DNA of 64,000 bases from Letharia columbiana (lineage: Eukaryota; Ascomycota; Lecanoromycetes; Lecanorales; Parmeliaceae), in the NCBI RefSeq assembly GCF_014066305.1, contig NW_023501042.1:372001-436000 (forward strand), given 5' to 3'. Of this stretch, positions 1 through 11,797 are shown one piece after another (the first letter of the stretch is position 1; every line of letters begins with the position of its first letter). The notes beneath the pieces are model-generated. The model was given only the letters and a program-made list of their open reading frames with translations. It ran no database searches and was not told the DNA's origin. Both the position numbers and the translations under genes were made by a program.

Positions 1-1743
1 CTTCAACGCACTCCTAGCCCCAAGCGGTACAAGTATCGGCAATCAATTCGGTGGCTGCTCAGAGGGAGCATGGAGTACTCACAGACCGACCTTGATCCAC
101 ACGCCGCCTGTGCGCACGCAAAAGGTCGAGGAATGTGGCTATCATGGGCGCTCACATCGTGTCCCTTGAAGCAAATAGATACCAAGCGCGAAAATTGCGA
201 TGCCAATAAGAGTGATGAACTGAAGCTGAGCTGCTCAAAGACAGCAAGTCAGCTCTTGGGCGTGGCTCTGGTAGGGTTCTTTGGGAGAAACGCCTTTCTA
301 CATGCCAACTTCCTGGCAAGATGTCTGACGGTCTTCAGACAATGCGGTAATTGAGACCGCCGCCCTGTTTCTTTGTACAAGTATCCTGGCATTTAACCGA
401 ATAAAGCACCGAAATTTTTCTTCTCGAAGCCGTTTTCTGCCGTATTCTGGGGATATCACCTTTTCTGGCTGCTCCGGGTAGTCTTGCAGTATCTCATTTC
501 TCACACCGCCTCAGTCGTTCAGGTTTGACGAGCTCTTGGTCAAAAAAGGCGTCGTGGACGTGAGGAGAGAGAAAGGGTAGAAAGTGGTATGAGAGAGCGA
601 AAAGAACCTAGGTCGTCGGATCCGAGCGACATGAGATCGCCTGGATACGCCAAGCGCCAGCCTTATGAAGATGCCATGTCATGCTGCGCAAAGGATGGCG
701 TGCATAAGCCAGCTGCACCTAAAAGTTTGGGCCATACGTCGTACCGCGGAGAGATCTCGAGCGCACATGCGAAACCCGAATAGAAGGGCAGCCATAGAGC
801 GTCCGTTTGACAATACCGAGTATACGGATACCCTCTTTTGGTATTCTTTAGCAGAACACGCGGAACGTATGCTGCATAACATCTTCAAACGAAGGTCTGT
901 CGCACAGATGTGCGCAGCAATGAAGCACTAAACGGACAGAGATCGGTCACAAGCTAAGTTTTCCGATAGGTATCTCGAGGCCTGGTTATCTGCCATCGCA
1001 ACAGATCGAGAGCGAATGACAGACAACCGTTTGCTCGAACCGTCGCTCGGGCCTTACTGCGTCATGAGGCGGCCGAAGTCACCCGACGGCTCGAGCGCTT
1101 TCCGACCATCAGCAACGAACCATAGGAGGACTTCATGAATGATTGGCCGTCAGTGATCGCGACCGTCCGAGACTGCAGCTTTTCGAAGACCTCGTGAGGC
1201 CTTCCTGCATACATAGTGACACTCGTCAGCCTACAGGCTGTTGTTGCCACCAAGCTTTGGTACAGATGTCCAATCCAAACCAGTGCAGCGGAGCGGAGCG
1301 AAATAGTCCATCAAACGGTTCCTATAAGGCTGTCCAATAAGAGCACTCTCCTTTCACGCGTACCTGATACCAGACGTCTGCCCTACCGCGAGCTCTAATT
1401 GATTACTTATTAAGCATGCAGAATGCAGGGATGTGCATGCTTCCTGAAGTTTTGCGGTGGACTTGATTGGTATCTTACTATATCTGACGCCGGAATTTGG
1501 CGCCTTCTTTACTTACCAATCGAGCTCGCAAGCTTTACTGTACGAAGAGGCGTCTAATCACGTTGCCATTCTCATACACGTGCTACCTATTTATGTCCAG
1601 ATGCGAAAGTCTGCAATCATCGGCTCCGTACCGTGATTTCACGAATGTAGTATTGGGATAGCGCAAAGAGGGAGAGGACCGCTTGAACTTGTGACGTATC
1701 TATAATGTTGTCTCGCTTTGCTAAGCGCCATGTGCCTGATCAT
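1..1743. other. Gene-poor left flank, nothing recognised
   Basis: Only short open frames under 100 codons occur on either strand and none shows a recognisable domain, a consistent codon pattern or a credible intron-joined extension. Base composition is mixed and not AT-rich, so this is not a RIP block. No tRNA, rRNA or clear repeat was seen. Confidence 0.5.
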
Positions 1744-2284
1744 CTATTGACTCTCCCCTGCATCATGTGAAGCCAGGGGTACTAGACCTAAAGTCTGCAT
1801 CACCTCTCCGACCTTCTCCAAGTTGCTATCCAAATATACCGCCCCAAGAATGGCCTCAATGGTCGCAGCCATCGTGGTTGGCGACACGATTGACGTTGGG
1901 ATGGGTTAGTGTTGACGCACTTATGAAGTTCATGTTGCCGTCCAACCCTATCCAGACTGGTATTGGAAGCAACTTGAGATAGGGTCTGATTGAATCGTTC
2001 TGCTGCCTGCATTAGCACGCTATCTACAAGCTTGTGCACACGCCGACAACAACACCTCTGACACTCCCGCCACTGTACCATCTCTCAGCAAGGACAAGTT
2101 GGAGCACTGTGTCCCCGATTACGGCAAGTCTCTTGTTGCCATCCACAAATACCCGATCACCTGCGGAGCGTACGTTGGACCCAGCGGCTTGCATTGCCTC
2201 CCATAAGATCAGCTGCTCTCTAAATCGGTACCCGATGATGTCCTGAACGGTTTGCAAGATCGTGTCCATGTTGTTGGCTGCCAT
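1744..2284 (-). pseudogene. RNase III domain-like protein, frameshifted
   Basis: The first exon starts at 2284 with MAANNMDTILQTVQDIIGYR and continues with GNKRLAVIGDTVLQLVLAERWY, matching the alpha-helical core of the RNase III fold (G-N-x-RLAxxGDxVL signature). A 46 nt intron (about 2021-2066, GTTGTT...CTAATGCAG) restores a frame reading AAERFNQTLSQVASNTSLDR and VGRQ...NTNPSQ. The conserved second signature, SPTTMAATIEAILGAVYLDS, then lies in another frame, reached only by a one-base shift near 1880, and runs to a stop at 1744. This is the small stand-alone RNase III-like family common in filamentous fungi, about 160 residues, without a dsRNA-binding domain. The acidic catalytic residues look only partly kept: GDT replaces the usual GDA/E stretch. 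It is either a pseudogene or a good gene with one sequencing error. Confidence 0.6.
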
Positions 2285-2896
2285 GAGGGAATTCAGTGTG
2301 GTGATGAGAAGGCTAACAGAAGTCGTCCGGGTGAATTGGAGAAGAACTCAAGCACGTCAAGCAACATTTAGGCTAAGAAACAAAGAAAAGAAAGATCTGT
2401 GCGGCATCAGTTCTGGAACCAGCGAGCAACAGCCATGGAATAATGAATTTGGTCGTAGCAAACTTCAAGAAGTCTGCACTTGGCTTGATGAGGAAAATGG
2501 AGTGGTGGTTAGAGGGTTAACAGGGGCCACTTATTGGGAGGAGGTCATAGGCTTCGACTGCGGGTGTCCTTGATGTCTTCCTCACTTAGCTACATGGGCT
2601 TCTCGGAATGCATCTACTTCAAAGCATCGTGTGCTGATGGCTGATGCTCATTTGCGGCTGGCGTGGCCTCATGAATTCGCACCTGTAGCGCAATCTAATC
2701 TTATATGCCAAGACAAATGTTTGCGCCCAATCTAGCCACGGTAGCATCTTGCTCAACTCTTTGATACCACGTACCACGAGCTCTTTTGTTCACAACTATC
2801 CAGCCCAAGGTCCTAAATCTCATTGAGATCCTAGACTGGGATTGTATCCCGCTCTCCGTTCGCCTATGAGGCTTCGCCCACGTCCTACTCCTCAAG
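2285..2896. promoter_or_regulatory. Divergent intergenic region between RNase III-like and DnaJ genes
   Basis: About 610 bp separate the minus-strand RNase III-like start from the plus-strand DnaJ start. Short frames here lack domains. It presumably holds both promoters, but no core element could be assigned with confidence. Confidence 0.35.
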
Positions 2897-4239
2897 ATGA
2901 TGTTCCTTCCAGCTCTCATCTTAGGCTTCCTCCTTCCACTCGTCCTCTGCGTTGAAGACTTCTACAAACTCTTGGACATTGGAAAATCAGCCTCAGATCG
3001 AGAGATAAAGAAAGCCTACCGCCTCCTCAGCAAGAAATACCACCCCGATAAGAATCCGTGAGCTCCTCCCTATCCTGTGCCCAAATTCCCCAATCCCCAA
3101 TCGTAGTAAAACAAATCTTATTTAAATAGAGAACCAAAGCTGACTCTCTTCGTTTCTGCAGTGGCAACGAATCCGCCTCCCAAAAATTCGTCCAAATCGC
3201 CGAAGCCTACGATGCCCTCTCCGAACCCGAAACCCGCCGCATTTACGACCAATACGGCTACGAAGGCCTAAAACAACACCAACAAGGTGGACAAGGCGGC
3301 CGCTCTCATGACCCCTTCGACCTCTTCTCCCGCTTCTTCGGCGGCTCAGGACACTTCGGACACGGATCTGGGCAACGGAGAGGGCCAGATATGGAAGTGC
3401 GAATCTCGGTACCCCTGAGTGACTTTTACAATGGACACCAGCATGAGTTCAGCATTGAGAAACAGCAAATCTGTGAAGAGTGCGAGGGGAGTGGAAGTGC
3501 AGATGGGACTGTGGAGACGTGTGGGCAGTGTGGTGGGAGGGGGATGGTGATCCAGAAGCATATGCTTGCGCCGGGCATATTCCAGCAGGCGCAGATGGGG
3601 TGTGATAAGTGCGGTGGTAAAGGAAAGACTATAAAGCACCCGTGTAAGGTATGTGGGGGCTCAAGAGTGGTTAAGAAGATGGCATCGCATACGCTGCACA
3701 TCGAGAAGGGCATGCCAAAGGGTAGCCGAATCGTATACGAGAATGAAGCGGACGAGAGCCCAGATTGGGTTGCTGGAGATCTCGTGGTGAATGTGGGCGA
3801 AAAAGAGGCGGAGTATGGTGATGAGGGGCAACGGACCGATGGAGCTTTCTTCAGGAGGAAAGGGAGGGATATGTTCTGGAAGGAGGTGTTGGGTTTAAGA
3901 GAGGCATGGATGGGTGATTGGGAGCGAAATCTCACCCATCTGGATGGGCATGTTGTGCGTTTACGAAGGAAGAGAGGAGAGGTGATACAGCCGAATCAGG
4001 TGGAGGTGGTAGCTGGCGAGGGCATGCCAGTTTGGCTGCAGGAGCAGGAGCAGTCAAGAGCTGGGGAAGAGGAGTATGGCCAATTACATGTCGAGTATAC
4101 GGTCGTACTACCCGATCAAGTGGAGAAGCCGATGGAGAAGGAGTTCTGGGCGCTGTGGGAGAAGTGGCGGAAGAAGATTGGAGTGAATTTGGCAAAGGAC
4201 AGTGGACGGCCGCCTCCAACGGAGCATAGCGAATTGTAA
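2897..4239 (+). CDS. ER-type DnaJ (Hsp40) co-chaperone, Scj1/ERdj3-like
   Basis: Two exons, 2897-3057 and 3162-4239, encode 412 residues; the intron runs GTGAGC...TTCTGCAG. The protein begins with a hydrophobic signal peptide ([20 protein letters not shown]), followed by a J domain with the HPD motif (KKYHPDKNP) that stimulates Hsp70 ATPase, then a Gly/Phe-rich linker. Next comes the cysteine-rich zinc finger with four CxxCxGxG-type repeats ([32 protein letters not shown]), then the substrate-binding C-terminal domains. This order is that of type I DnaJ proteins; the signal peptide puts it in the ER lumen, where yeast Scj1 works with Kar2/BiP in folding and ER-associated degradation. The C-terminus is HSEL, a degenerate match to HDEL/KDEL, so retention may be weak or depend on BiP. 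The first of two adjacent ATGs is used. Confidence 0.93.
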
Positions 4240-5171
4240 GATCAGGAGAATTGTAATATTAGCTGGCTTGCGGCGTCGAGTAGTGACGGATCTACTAGAA
4301 GAGATAGAGATAGAGATAGAGATACTCTATAAGTTATAAGACGTGTGGGTTATAGATGGAGTTCTGATGATCTGAAAAGCCTCACCCATCTGCTGCTCTC
4401 GGTCTAATCCTGTGCCTGGACGTATGGAAGCTCGCTGAAGATAACTCTCATGGCTTGATGCTGACATCTGTTTAAGATGAGAAATGCAAGCAGGGGATAA
4501 GGCGGTACAGACCGGGGTCTAGGTACTCTAGATAGCAGTGACAGCAATATAAATGCGATGGCAGAGAACGAGGAGCAGCGGCTCATTTGGATACGAACAG
4601 ATTAGAGAGTTTGCATGGTCTGCACGTCAAAGCATTGAACATCAGTAATTGTGAAATTTCTAAATTGCCTCTTTGATGGCCCTGGGTATCTCGTCGGTAT
4701 CCTGTCCCCATATCCTCAGCTTTTCTTGCCGCATGATTGGAAATAAACAATGCCACCCCAGATTTGTCCGTTTGGCTGCCCATATCTATCCTGTAGGGAG
4801 TACTCCGAGTGCGCCTTTGGTGTCTAAATGCAGCCTTTTTCTTGAGGCTCCTTTGAGAGTCGCTGGTGTCCGAATGCTTCAGTATCAATGTGTGTTTGGG
4901 TAGTGGTCATGAAGATGTGATGCTGCATCTATATTGTCCTTCAAGCCCGGGGCACGAAGTGCTGATGCAGTTTCATGTGAAGTGTCTGTACATCGAGAGG
5001 TAAGAAAATGCTACTTTATGATGCCATGATGCTATAGTGCTGGAATCGTACTGATGCCAGTGGGGGATCGTCAAACCAATCAGCTGATGAAGCGGCAGCC
5101 AATGACACTGTAGCCGAGGCTGGATCTGCGGTGTCATGTTGAGCATGCTCCGGAATGCAAGCGAGTCGTGA
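4240..5171. other. Convergent intergenic region with GATAGA microsatellite
   Basis: This lies between the tail of the DnaJ gene and the tail of the Ras gene. A short run of GAGATA/GATAGA repeats sits near 4300-4325. Short frames on both strands show no domain. It should contain the two 3' UTRs. Confidence 0.45.
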
Positions 5172-5950
5172 TCATAATATCGTGCATCGGGTTTTGTGTC
5201 CGCTCTTCGACTCCTTTGGTCCCCTTTTCCTCCCATCCCGTAAATCGGACATACCAATGGGGCCACCGCTTCTGCCAGGATTTGTTCCCGTCCTCGTGAT
5301 CTGCGTATCATGCCGTTGTTTCCTTAGTGCTCGAACAACCTCATAGAATGCCTTCTCCACATGGATGCAGTTCTTTGCTGATGCTTCCACGAAGTCGCAG
5401 CCCATTTCTTTCGCTAAGGCACTGCCCTCTTGCGTAGACACTTCACGTTCTGTCACTCTGTCGCTCTTGTTGCCGACCAGCATCACAGGTGCCTGGCCTC
5501 CGCCCATTATCATGCTATGAGAAACTGGTGATGAAAGATAGCCTGCAGTTGTAGGGGAGCCAGCGTTCGACGACTCCTTCACTCTTTGTATTTGACTATG
5601 AAATCTCCGTATTCGTGTAAAGGATGATCGAGACGTGATGCTGTAGACCAGAACGAAGCCTTCGCCGTCCCTGATCCATTGATCACGTAAGGCTGTGTAC
5701 TCTTCTTGACCAGCAGTGTCAAGCACTTCTAGCATGCATGACTGTGAATCGATGACGACCTGCTTTCTGTACGAATCTTCGATTGTGGGATCGTAAGTCT
5801 CAACAAAGTGATTGAGGCACAGCTGCAAATCCGTCAGCTGTGATTCGCGCGGTTGAGAGGGTACTCTTGTACTTGTATGGTCAAAGCAGTCTTGCCGACC
5901 CCACCGTCTCCAAGTACCACCAACTTGTACAACGTCATCTTCCCCGCCAT
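5172..5950 (-). CDS. rasB: Ras-family small GTPase, RasB type
   Basis: Two exons on the minus strand, 5950-5873 and 5822-5172, give 242 residues; the 50 nt intron is GTACAA...CTGACGGATTTGCAG. All five G boxes are visible: G1 GDGGVGKT (about 14-21), the effector region YDPTIEDSY, G3 DTAGQEEY, G4 NKSD and G5 EASAKN. The C-terminus ends in the CaaX box CTIL, preceded by basic residues, so it should be prenylated and membrane-bound; a final Leu favours geranylgeranylation. An insertion of about 30 residues (SSNAGSPTTAGYL...) before the VMLVGNKSD strand and the start MAGKM match fungal RasB rather than RasA. RasB proteins signal in hyphal growth, branching and asexual development. The longer uninterrupted frame starting near 6017 is intron read-through; the G1 box proves the spliced start. 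Confidence 0.93.
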
Positions 5951-8900
5951 CTTGGCTGCGGTGCAGTAGCGAGGCCTGCGTACTGGAAGCCAATTGATCA
6001 CGTGGGAAATGACTCAAAGATATTCTGGGGGTTTAAGGCTGAGAGGCACACTAGCTGTGTGGAAGAGTAATCAATTCGAATTGCAATTGATTTTCGTTGT
6101 AGTGCGGCTTGGATCACAGTACTCTATGACCAGAAAAGACCGTGGCGATGTGTTAGACTCTTATACCGAGCAGAGGGCCTGTCATTGAACAATTGCGCCG
6201 GCGGTATGTGGTGGTGCAGGCCCCAAAGCAGTAATTCTTGCGAACTTATCCTGAGCACTCACGAGGAGTATCGAAGCAATGGGCGTTCAATATTGGGTAT
6301 GCAGTTGAACGGTGGGTCCAGTAATCTTGCGTGCTCCGAATGTGTGCTTGGAGCAGACTGGCCCGGTTCAGTCCAGAGCCTTGTGTCACAATGCAAGCCT
6401 GTAAGATGGGGGGGAAAGGGGGGTCCGTTCGGGGGCAAGGCGGCTATATGAGATGTACAAGGAAATGCAGTAGATAGCAAATAGGGACGGAGCAGAGATG
6501 AAGGTAGCAATGATATTGTTTGTTGGTATAAAAGGAAAGAGGGAGAAATTTGGACGATGGTGATAGAGAGCAAAATGCTTTAGCTTTAAGAGGTCGCTTT
6601 AAAGGTCTGGCCTGTGCTTTTTAGACAAGTCTAGGGCTTGTCTTGAAAGCGTCTATTCCCAATCCCTGGACGCATCCACGCGATCAGCACGTGTATGTTT
6701 ATTTTCACTTCAAGGATCTTCAATTAGAGTATTATCTGGCTCAGCCTTTCTCTGTGTCTCTGTATCTTTGGTTCTTATCCAGCGGTCTCAACGGCGCGTG
6801 GACACCACTTTGAACCTTCCGCTCTCTGCGAATCAAACGATCAACAGCATACGGGATGCGGAATTAATTATTAATGCTCCTGGTCTGATAGATTGGACAA
6901 TCCTAGAATTGCAATCAGCGGGGCTCTCAAGAAAAGATCACTGATACGGTTATAGAGGACCGGAATTGGGGAGTTCAAGAGGCGTCCCCTAACGCAGCAT
7001 CGCGTTCTTACCAAACTACTGTTGGAATCGTGCTCTCCCAAGCCAACTACTAGTGCACCTTCAAGGGACCCAAACGTTCGTGCCATAGCATCCACTCAGC
7101 TACCTGTTTCTGACACCCGCATCTCTGCAAGGTTGCTTAATATCAATCTCTGCCACTTCAAACACGGAGGGGAGTATCAACAATCTTTCGAGCAAGGTCA
7201 CCGCTATGTATGCGTCAAGGACCGCGGCCGGCCTCACGCAAATCCCATACACAGTTCGACCGGGCTGTAATGACATCTAAGGTGGACTTTGCTGTGCCAG
7301 TGTGGCTTGATACTACGCAGATCGTTCTGATGTTGGAGAGGCTTGCTCCAATCCTCGTGTCTTGCGATCGACTAAGGGAGAAGGGTGTTTGCCGGGATTG
7401 TGCGCGTTCACATTGACTACCCAGTCGTCTGCAAAGGCAATCATGACAGCAGTCCTGGGGTAATACGCACTTGAAGGGGAAGAATTGCAGTTGAGTCAAC
7501 CTCAAGAACAGCTCCTCCAGGAACACGGCCCTTTCCGCGCACACAGCATGGCATGATAATTTCTCACCCCATCAGCTTCCTGCTTTTGACTAGGTTGACA
7601 GGCACTAACACGGCTTGAGCCATTTCATGTGCAGAGATAACAACCATCCAAGATGATACGGCATCCCGCTGGGACGGATCGCAAGGTGCATTTTAGGGGT
7701 TAATAGCCCACGCCAGCGGCAAGGCACAGCTGGGATGACATCTCAAATTTCAGACCGGCAAGCTAGGGACTGCTTGTCGGCTCCTTAGTCCCACCGCGAT
7801 AAATCTCTCAATCAGTCGTCGGGCTCTACCAACGAATGGGAGAAGCATAAGGACTTTACCTATTCACCACCAATCTGCTTCTGAGCCGCAACTGTTCAAT
7901 AGAATGTCGTGATCAATCGCCTCGTTCGGGCCCCATGAAACCTGACAAGCAAGACCTTGTTGTACCGTGCAAACGTACTCTGAAGCGGTACAAAATCCTT
8001 GTGTAGCACCCACCCGGTCAAGCATGAGGATCCCATTCGTGTATGGTCGTGGTGACCATCCATAGCAGTCGGCCGTCTCCCGTGGCAGACTCACAGATAC
8101 CGCCTCCCAATGACAGAATGTCGCAATGCCGCATGCTCGTAATGGATCGCCAGCGTTGCTTCTGTCTACCAAATCGTTCATCATTTCACCATCCTTTACT
8201 GGGGTTCAGGGTCGTTGGCTGTACTCGACCTGAAGAATTCCACACCAGAGGCTCCTTGCCAACTACGGCATGACAAAAGAACGCTGGGCGTGGAGCAAAC
8301 GTGCCCAACGAGAAAGCTTGCTTGAAACGGAGAAACGGGGAAATGTCGACAAGCAATCATTTCAGCCATTTCTCGAGGCGAGGCATGGAGTTCAGCTACC
8401 AATTACGGTGCGTAGTGGGCGCCTAGTAAGGTTGAGTTCTTGCTTTTCGTAATATCAAGACATATCCTTAGTATGACATGTATTTAGCGTCTTGAAGAAA
8501 GGTTAAGTGAGGTGGTATCAAATATGGGAAGCATAGATACTAATAAAGGAGACATCGACAAACGAAATGCTATGCTCGAATTTATCTTCTTATGTCACAA
8601 CATGACTGTGCTAGAGGATGAATCGCTAAGTTCTCCAGCAGATGTGGGCTGGGAGCATGCTACATAAGGTACTGTTGGTCTCCATACGAAAGCCAAGCAA
8701 GTTGTGCTGAGTATCATCAAGAGTGTGAAGGCTAAGAAAGGGCGTACCATACTCAATACTACTGGCAAAGAATGACTGCAAAGCAATCTTGTACAAAACC
8801 ATTTCATCGTATGTCTAGATGGTAGATGATATTTGGCAACATTCATGGCAAAAACCGCAGATTGGTACTTAATAGATACTTGAAACCGATTACTTCAATC

Positions 8901-9233
8901 AATATCAAATCAGCTTTACGGAGAGATCAAAGTGTAGAATGTCAATCTGGCCATGAGGCCGGCGGCGCTAGAGAAATATCTCATTCTTCGCACCGTTGGC
9001 ATCGGAGATCCGGTTTCTTGTACAGTTTCTTAATTGAGATTACTACTCCTTGTCTTGCCGATTCCTTACCATCAATTGCTGTGAAGGTTGCGAGTTAGTC
9101 AACAATTATGAGCGCTTTGGACATACTATATCTTAATCATTAACAAAATTCCCGCAGCACCCCCTCGAAACCAAAAATTGAAATTTTTTGAATATCTTTA
9201 CAACCACCAGTTGGGCCAAAGACGCGGGGCAAG
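5951..9233. other. Long gene-poor stretch, no supported gene
   Basis: About 3.3 kb of mixed composition. It holds G-rich runs near 6410-6435 and several frames of 60-109 codons, for example minus 7215-7544 and minus 7864-8184. None shows a recognisable domain or intron-joined extension. It may contain decayed or lineage-specific sequence and long regulatory regions for the flanking genes. From about 9100 it becomes AT-richer just before the acyl-CoA synthetase gene. Confidence 0.4.
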
Positions 9234-11721
9234 ATGCAAGATGCCCGCAGCGCCTTTGGTCCGATCAAGTCATCATTTAGATTTCAACGAGCAGCTATCA
9301 TGACTGCTCTTTTTTGGTGCTCGAATACTGCGGCATACAGGTGTCCCAGGAGTCCCAGGAGTCCATTTGATGTTCGAGGATTGGCATCCCAAAGCTTCCA
9401 ACGAGTGAGCCTCCTTATCCAAATGGCGCCAAAAACCCCGCACGCGCAAGACGAAGTCCAAGCCCATTCGATCCAAGAACCGGAGTCTTTCTGGGCACAT
9501 CAAGCTGAACAGCTGCATTGGCACAAGAAGCCTTCCAGGGCATTAGCGCGGTCGACAAAGAATCTCTCCAATGGCATCTCGCATTCCAGCTTCACCTGGT
9601 TTCCGGATGGAGAGATATCAACATCCTACAATTGCGTAGATAGGCATGTCAAGAATGGCAATGGGGGTTCGACGGCTATCATATGGGATTCGCCGGTTAC
9701 TGGGAGCAAGGAGAAGTATACATACAGCCAGCTTTTGCAGGAGGTGGAAACACTTGCCGGCGTGTTGAGGGAAGAAGGCGTGAGGAAGGGCGATGTCGTG
9801 CTTGTGTACAGTATGGATCCCAGTTGTCTGTGGGCATCCATCCGTGCTAATACCTCACAGTGCCCATGATTCCTTCTGCACTGTTCGCCATACTCGCAAT
9901 CTCCCGTCTGGGCGCTATTCACACTGTCGTATTTGGAGGTTTTGCGCCTGCGTCATTGGCACAAAGGATCGAGGCTTCCAAACCTCGAGCTATCATGACC
10001 GCCTCTTGTGGAATAGAGGGTTCCAAAGGGCCCATGGATTATAAACCATTCATCGAAGGAGCCTTGCATAAAAGTAAGTATAAACCTGAGAAGATTATAG
10101 TATGGCAAAGAGAGCAGTTGAGATGGCATCCGGTAATCAAAGAGAGAGGAGAAAGGAGCTGGCAGGTTCTCGTCAAAAGCGCAAGAGATAGAGGAATCAG
10201 AGCAGAGGCTGTCCCCGTCAAAAGTAGTGATGGAATCTACATTATCTATACAAGTGGCACAACAGGTTTACCCAAAGGAGTCCTCCGAGAAGCAGGTGGA
10301 CATGCTGTGGGTTTGAACCTTTCGATCAAGTACTTATTCGGAATCCATGGTCCAGGGGATGTGATTTTCTGCGCTTCAGACATTGGGTGGGTGGTGGGAC
10401 ATTCATATATACTGTATGCACCATTGCTTGCCGGAGCAACTAGCATTCTCTTTGAGGGAAAACCCATCGGCACGCCAAACGCCAGCACATTCTGGAGGAT
10501 AATCGAAGAGCACAAAGTTAATGTGCTGAGTACAGCTCCTACAGCTCTGAGAGCTATCAGGCGGGACGATCCCGAGAACAAGTTTTTCGAGAAAGCGGGC
10601 CAGCGAGGAGGCTTGAAGCAGCTTAAAGGGCTGTTCCTCGCCGGTGAGAGGAGCGAACCGAGTATAGTACGCATGTACCAGGGGCTTCTCGAGAAATATT
10701 GTGCGCCTGGGGCTCAAGTCATCGATAATTGGTGGTCTTCAGAGTCTGGCTCTCCAATTTCAGGGCTTGCTTTAAATGTCGCTGCTGGAAAAGACTTCAC
10801 TAGTATAGAAGTCCACAGGGCGTTGCCAATCAAGCCTGGATCAGCAGGGAAACCCATGCCAGGGTTTGACGTTAGGATAGTCAACGATGAAGGAAAAGAA
10901 GTTGGAAAAGGACAGATGGGAAACATCGTCCTGGCAGTCCCACTTGCTCCTACAGGCTTCACCACGCTCTTCAACGACGAAGAAAGATTTTACAACGGCT
11001 ACATGAAACGTTTCGAAGGCAAATGGATCGACACGGGGGATTCTGGCATGCTTGACGAAGACGGCTACGTGCACGTAATGTCGCGGTCAGACGACATCAT
11101 CAACGTGGCCGCTCATCGTTTCAGCACCGGCTCCATTGAACAAGCCATAGCGTCTCACCCAGATATCGCCGAATGCTGTACGTACGTTTCGGAGATAATC
11201 CTTCATGTTTGGTACTGAGATTGCATGTTTCAAGAGCAAATAAATCCTTTTTGTTCTTTAAACCTGTCTTGCAATTCCAGGCACTGCCGCGAACAAGCAA
11301 TGCTAATACCGAGATCTGCGTAGGCGTGGTGGGTATTCCGGATGCGTTGAAGGGACATCTGCCCTTTGCTTTCGTCACGCTCTCTACAGCGGAGCATCCC
11401 GAATCTGCGATTCCAGATGACAAACCATTCAAAGAAGTCCAAAGATCAATCCGTGAGCAGATTGGCGCTATAGCGGCACTCGGTGGTATGATTCAAGGGA
11501 AAGGCATGATACCAAAGACGAGGTCGGGGAAGACACTGAGGAGAGTGTTGAGGGAGCTGGTGGAGAATGCTGTGCATGGTGAATTTGAAAAGGAGGTGCA
11601 GGTGCCGGCGACGGTGGAAGATGCAGGGGTAGTGGAGGTGGCGAGAGCAAAAGTGAAGGAGTATTTTCAGCTCAAGGGGGCTGATCTGCATAAAGCGACA
11701 GAGGAGAGAGCGAAGTTGTAG
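9234..11721 (+). CDS. Acyl-CoA synthetase, ACSS3/propionyl-CoA synthetase-like
   Basis: Three exons, 9234-9810, 9861-11177 and 11324-11721, total 763 residues. The introns are GTATGG...CTAATACCTCACAG and a 146 nt GTACGT...ATCTGCGTAG. This is an AMP-forming ligase of the ANL superfamily: it activates a short acid with ATP to an acyl-adenylate and transfers it to CoA. Visible motifs are the P-loop IYIIYTSGTTGLPKGV, FLAGERSEP, WWSSESG (aromatic adenine-pocket motif), WIDTGDSG with the hinge region MSRSDDIINVAAHR, and the A10 lysine motif PKTRSGKTLRR. The architecture fits ACSS3/propionyl-CoA synthetase rather than cytosolic Acs. The first about 60 residues are Arg/Ser-rich with few acids, like a mitochondrial presequence; an internal start at 9423 (MAPKTPH) would give a 700-residue protein. 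The C-terminus is AKL, a PTS1-type peroxisomal signal. Confidence 0.9.
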
Positions 11722-11797
11722 ATCATCAGATGTCAGATTCCGTGAACAAGACTCCATTCTTTACATGGAGACGAAGAGAAATTGCACTTATCGCATT

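Noticed and set aside
7864..8184. Minus-strand 106-codon frame with several Cys and Trp residues, considered as a small secreted protein
   Set aside because: No N-terminal signal peptide and no intron-joined extension providing one.
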